This document shows positions 32,327-34,565 of a DNA stretch of 34,565 nt, one piece after another. Source of the stretch: Streptomyces dysideae (lineage in GTDB: Bacteria > Actinomycetota > Actinomycetes > Streptomycetales > Streptomycetaceae). Position 1 is the stretch's first letter, and each line of letters opens with the position of its first letter. Below the pieces are notes generated by a model. That model did no database searches, had not been told where the DNA came from, and was given only the letters and a program-made list of their open reading frames with translations. The stretch lies in NCBI RefSeq assembly GCF_001514305.1, contig NZ_KQ949109.1, positions 80,445 through 115,009 of the forward strand, written 5' to 3'. Position numbers and translations under genes: made by a program.

Positions 32327-33574
32327 TCAGCGGGCCCCGAGCTCGGCCAGCCGGCGGGAGAGGAAACGCCGCTCGCTGTCGGTGGTCGCCAGGTCCAGCG
32401 CCTGGCGGTAGGCCGCCACGGCCTCGTCGGTACAGTCCAGGCGGCGGAGCAGATCGGCCCGGGTGGCCGGCAGCAGGTGATAGCCGGTCAGCGCCCCCGA
32501 CGCCTGCAGCTCGTCGACGAGCTCGAGACCGGCCGCCGGGCCGCGGGTCATGGCGATGGCGATGGCCCGGTTGAGCCGTACCACCGGCGAGGGCAGCAGC
32601 TCGACCAGGCGCTCGTACAGCTCGGCGACCTGCTCCCAGTCGGTGTCGGCGGCGTCCGCGGCCGTGGCATGACAGGCGACGATGGCCGCCTGGAGCTGAT
32701 ACGGTCCCGGCCGCCCGCGTCGGAGCGCCGTCTTCAGCAGCTCGACCCCTTCCGCGATTTCGCCGGTGTCCCAGAGGGTACGGTCCTGCTCCTCCAGGGT
32801 GACCAGGTCGCCCGCGTCGTCGAGGCGGGCGGCGCGCCGGGCGTCGTGCAGCAGCATCAGGGCCAGAAGCCCGGCGACCTCGCCGTCATGCGGCAGGAGC
32901 CGGACGAGCAGCCGCGCCAGCCGTAGGGCCTCGGCGGTCAGTGCCTGCCGCACCAGATCGGCACCGCTGGTCGCCGCGTACCCCTCGTTGAACAGCAGGT
33001 AGAGCACACCGAGGACCCCGTTCGTACGTTCCTCGAGCAGGTGGGCCGGCGGGACCCGGTAGGGGATGCCCGCGTTGCGGATCTTGCGTTTGGCCCGGAC
33101 CAGGCGTTGGGCCATCGTCGGTTCCGGCACCAGGAACGCCCGGGCGATCTCGGACGTGTTCAGACCCGCCAAGGTCCGGAGCGTCAGCGCGACCCTGGCC
33201 TCCAAAGCCAGCGCCGGATGACAGCACGTGAAGATCAGCCGCAGCCGGTCGTCGGAGACTCCGCTGACCTCGGCGTCCTCGGTGTCGGGTGCTGCGCCGC
33301 GCGAGGTCGCAGCCATCTCCCGCAGCTTCGCCGCGCCGACGGCGTCCCGGCGCAGCCGGTCGATGGCGCGGTTGCGCGCCGTGGTGGTGAGCCAGGCGCC
33401 CGGCCGGTCCGGGACGCCGTCGCGCGGCCACCGCTCCAGCGCCAGTGCGAAGGCGTCCTGCGCGCACTCCTCGGCGAGATCCCAGTCGCCGGTGAACCCG
33501 ATCAGTGTCGCGACGATCTGCCCCCATTCCTGGTGGAACGCCGCGGTGAGCGCCGCGTCGACCGGTCCGGTCAC
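32327..33574 (-). CDS. ECF42-type RNA polymerase sigma factor with C-terminal TPR-like extension
   Basis: A 415-residue sigma factor. Region 2 (FHQEWGQIVATLIGFTGDWD, LAEECAQDAFALALERW, PGAWLTTTARNRAIDRLR) and region 4 (LALEARVALTLRTLAGLNTS, EIARAFLVPEPTMAQRLVRA) are followed by a conserved 210-residue extension (GVLGVLYLLFNEGYAATSGA; WEQVAELYERLVELLPSPVV, LNRAIAIAMTRGPAAGLEL) of DUF6596/TPR type. This layout is the ECF42 group, which is usually paired with a DGPF-domain protein, as here. GTG 33574 overlaps the DGPF stop by GTGA. No anti-sigma factor is encoded; the C-terminal extension is thought to control activity in this group. Confidence 0.88.
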   Translation of the reverse strand: MTGPVDAALTAAFHQEWGQIVATLIGFTGDWDLAEECAQDAFALALERWPRDGVPDRPGAWLTTTARNRAIDRLRRDAVGAAKLREMAATSRGAAPDTEDAEVSGVSDDRLRLIFTCCHPALALEARVALTLRTLAGLNTSEIARAFLVPEPTMAQRLVRAKRKIRNAGIPYRVPPAHLLEERTNGVLGVLYLLFNEGYAATSGADLVRQALTAEALRLARLLVRLLPHDGEVAGLLALMLLHDARRAARLDDAGDLVTLEEQDRTLWDTGEIAEGVELLKTALRRGRPGPYQLQAAIVACHATAADAADTDWEQVAELYERLVELLPSPVVRLNRAIAIAMTRGPAAGLELVDELQASGALTGYHLLPATRADLLRRLDCTDEAVAAYRQALDLATTDSERRFLSRRLAELGAR

Positions 33575-33912
33575 CCTGCCCAGACCGGCCTGATCTCGAT
33601 CACGCCGTGCGCGGCGAACGGGTGCCGGGCGGCGACCTCGATCGCCTGGTCGAGATCGGCGCACTCGATCAGCGCGAAGCCGCCGATCTGCTCCTTGGCC
33701 TCCACGTACGGCCCGTCGCTGATCAGCACTTCCCCGTCCCGGGCCCGTACGCTCGTGGCATCGCCGCTCGGCCGCAGGCGCTCGCCGCCCAGCAGCTCCA
33801 CCCCGCTGCTCTGCATGTAGTCGATCCAGGCGACGTGGTCGGGGCGGCTCGTGATCTCCCGCGGACCCTGCGGATCGGACTCGTCGTCGCAGATCACCAG
33901 CATGTACTTCAC
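33571..33912 (-). CDS. YCII-related DGPF-domain protein
   Basis: A 113-residue protein with MLVICDDES, DYMQSSGVELLGGERLRPS, the signature ISDGPYVEAKEQIGGFALIE and ATRHP-like VAARHPFAAHGVIEIRPV. DGPF proteins share the dimeric YCII fold and are the standard partners of ECF42 sigma factors; their role may be sensing or catalysis, unproven. GTG 33912 has GGAGG about 13 bases upstream; ATG 33903 is the alternative. It overlaps the sigma-factor start by four bases. Confidence 0.87.
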   Translation of the reverse strand: MKYMLVICDDESDPQGPREITSRPDHVAWIDYMQSSGVELLGGERLRPSGDATSVRARDGEVLISDGPYVEAKEQIGGFALIECADLDQAIEVAARHPFAAHGVIEIRPVWAG

Positions 33913-34096
33913 CGGACCGGCCGCCTTCCTCCGTGCGTCACCCGGCGAGCTTCCCAAAGGTACTGATCCTGGGCAAGTGGTCGCCGGCTCGTCTCGCCTG
34001 GAGCCTGAGGCGTCAGGCGGCCACCCGGCCGGTTGTGCGGCGACGGCCCGCCTCTCGATCTGGGGCCGAGGGACCGTTCGTGGGCGAGGTGCCCCG

Positions 34097-34294
34097 TCGG
34101 CCCTCGTCGACGCGGTGCACGAGTCCTTCGCCCACAGCGTCGCCCAGACCAGCCTGATCGGCGGGATCATCATGGCCGCCGGGACGATGATCGTCCTCGC
34201 CGTGCTGCCCGGCCGCCGGAATGCCGCCAGGCACCGGCCGGAGGGGCCGGCGGCGGAAGCCCGGGATGTGGAGTACAGCGACTCCGTCCAGTAG
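34097..34294 (+). pseudogene. C-terminal fragment of an MFS efflux transporter
   Basis: About 65 residues, ALVDAVHESFAHSVAQTSLI then GGIIMAAGTMIVLAVLPGRR and a hydrophilic tail, look like the final TM helix and tail of drug:H+ antiporter-2 MFS proteins. No upstream transporter sequence exists; the region 33913-34097 shows nothing recognisable. Confidence 0.6.
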
Positions 34295-34313
34295 TCCAGG
34301 CGGACTTCCGTTG

Positions 34314-34484
34314 GGCCGACCGCGCATCTTCTGGCGCCAGGCGAGCGGCGATCTCTTCCATGACGGCCCGCGCGCCGTCGGTGTAAGCCTGTTTGGTGTC
34401 GTCTCCGCAGCGGCCGATCTCGTCTAGCAGGGCGGCGGAGGGGCATCCGAGGCTGGGGTGGTCCCGGTGCTCGGCCGACAGATG
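34314..34484 (-). pseudogene. C-terminal domain fragment of a TetR-family repressor
   Basis: About 57 residues, HLSAEHRDHPSLGCPSAALL then DEIGRCGDDTKQAYTDGARA and VMEEIAARL, match the ligand-binding domain of TetR/AcrR regulators with the conserved GCP segment. Neither the helix-turn-helix nor the C-terminal end is present. Next to the MFS remnant, it is probably the debris of one regulator-efflux pair. Confidence 0.6.
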
Positions 34485-34565
34485 CCTGTTGCAGTTCGTC
34501 GACTCCGAGGCGTCTCCAGTCGCACAGCCCCTGTCCCCATATTCCATATTCCGGGTCAAGGCCCG

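Noticed and set aside
1..34565. CRISPR array, tRNA or rRNA genes
   Set aside because: No regularly spaced repeats and no cloverleaf or conserved rRNA stretches were seen by eye; only short tandem repeats inside genes were found.

Overview
The window is high-GC DNA with GC-rich third codon positions, frequent GTG starts, GGAGG-type ribosome binding sites and GTGA/ATGA stop-start overlaps. Gene content (CsoR, Rv1733c-like, DUF1876, DUF1918, deazaflavin-type nitroreductase, ECF42-type sigma factor) points to an actinomycete, most likely a Streptomyces or close relative. Species-level assignment is inference.

Layout. (1) 1-2.5 kb: the frame-broken end of an integrase-type protein and its DUF6262 partner, a Rieske oxygenase, and a citrate-lyase-like relic. 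(2) 2.5-7.5 kb: a copper module with csoR and a cupredoxin/P1B-ATPase/metal-binding-tail fusion read leftward from a clear CsoR palindrome, plus rightward small membrane genes (SHOCT, DUF2933, a methyltransferase-like gene with two compensating frameshifts). (3) 7.5-9.5 kb: a gene graveyard of ABC transporter, cupredoxin lipoprotein, acyl carrier protein, acetyl-CoA synthetase and alcohol dehydrogenase pieces joined end to end, closed by a roughly 200-bp MITE-like element. (4) 9.5-21 kb: a stress/dormancy island: APH-like/P-loop kinase, universal stress proteins, Rv1733c-like protein, nicotinate phosphoribosyltransferase, DUF1876, Hsp20, a DUF1918-HTH-flavin fusion, CBS-BON proteins, and relics of a GH65 phosphorylase and a P-type ATPase. 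Several of these families match DosR/DevR regulon members of Mycobacterium tuberculosis. A DevR/OsdR-like palindrome lies before the Rv1733c-like gene. (5) 21.2-29.0 kb: a complete nine-gene A/V-type ATPase operon (H/G-C-I-K-F-E-A-B-D), unusual for this lineage and the most interesting object here. (6) 29-31 kb: a P-type ATPase core relic, a 6-phosphofructokinase, and a frameshifted thioredoxin behind a second CsoR/CstR-type box. (7) 31.2-34.5 kb: an F420-type nitroreductase coupled to a RibD-like reductase, a DGPF protein coupled to an ECF42-type sigma factor, and MFS and TetR relics.

How it may work together (inference): the island resembles a hypoxia/redox dormancy regulon concerned with NAD salvage, chaperoning, adenylate sensing and energy flow, with a rotary ATPase placed inside it, flanked by a copper/thiol module. 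Two kinds of damage are visible. Clean junctions between unrelated gene pieces indicate real deletions. Isolated one-base frameshifts in otherwise well-preserved genes could be real decay or assembly error. No tRNA, rRNA or CRISPR array was seen.
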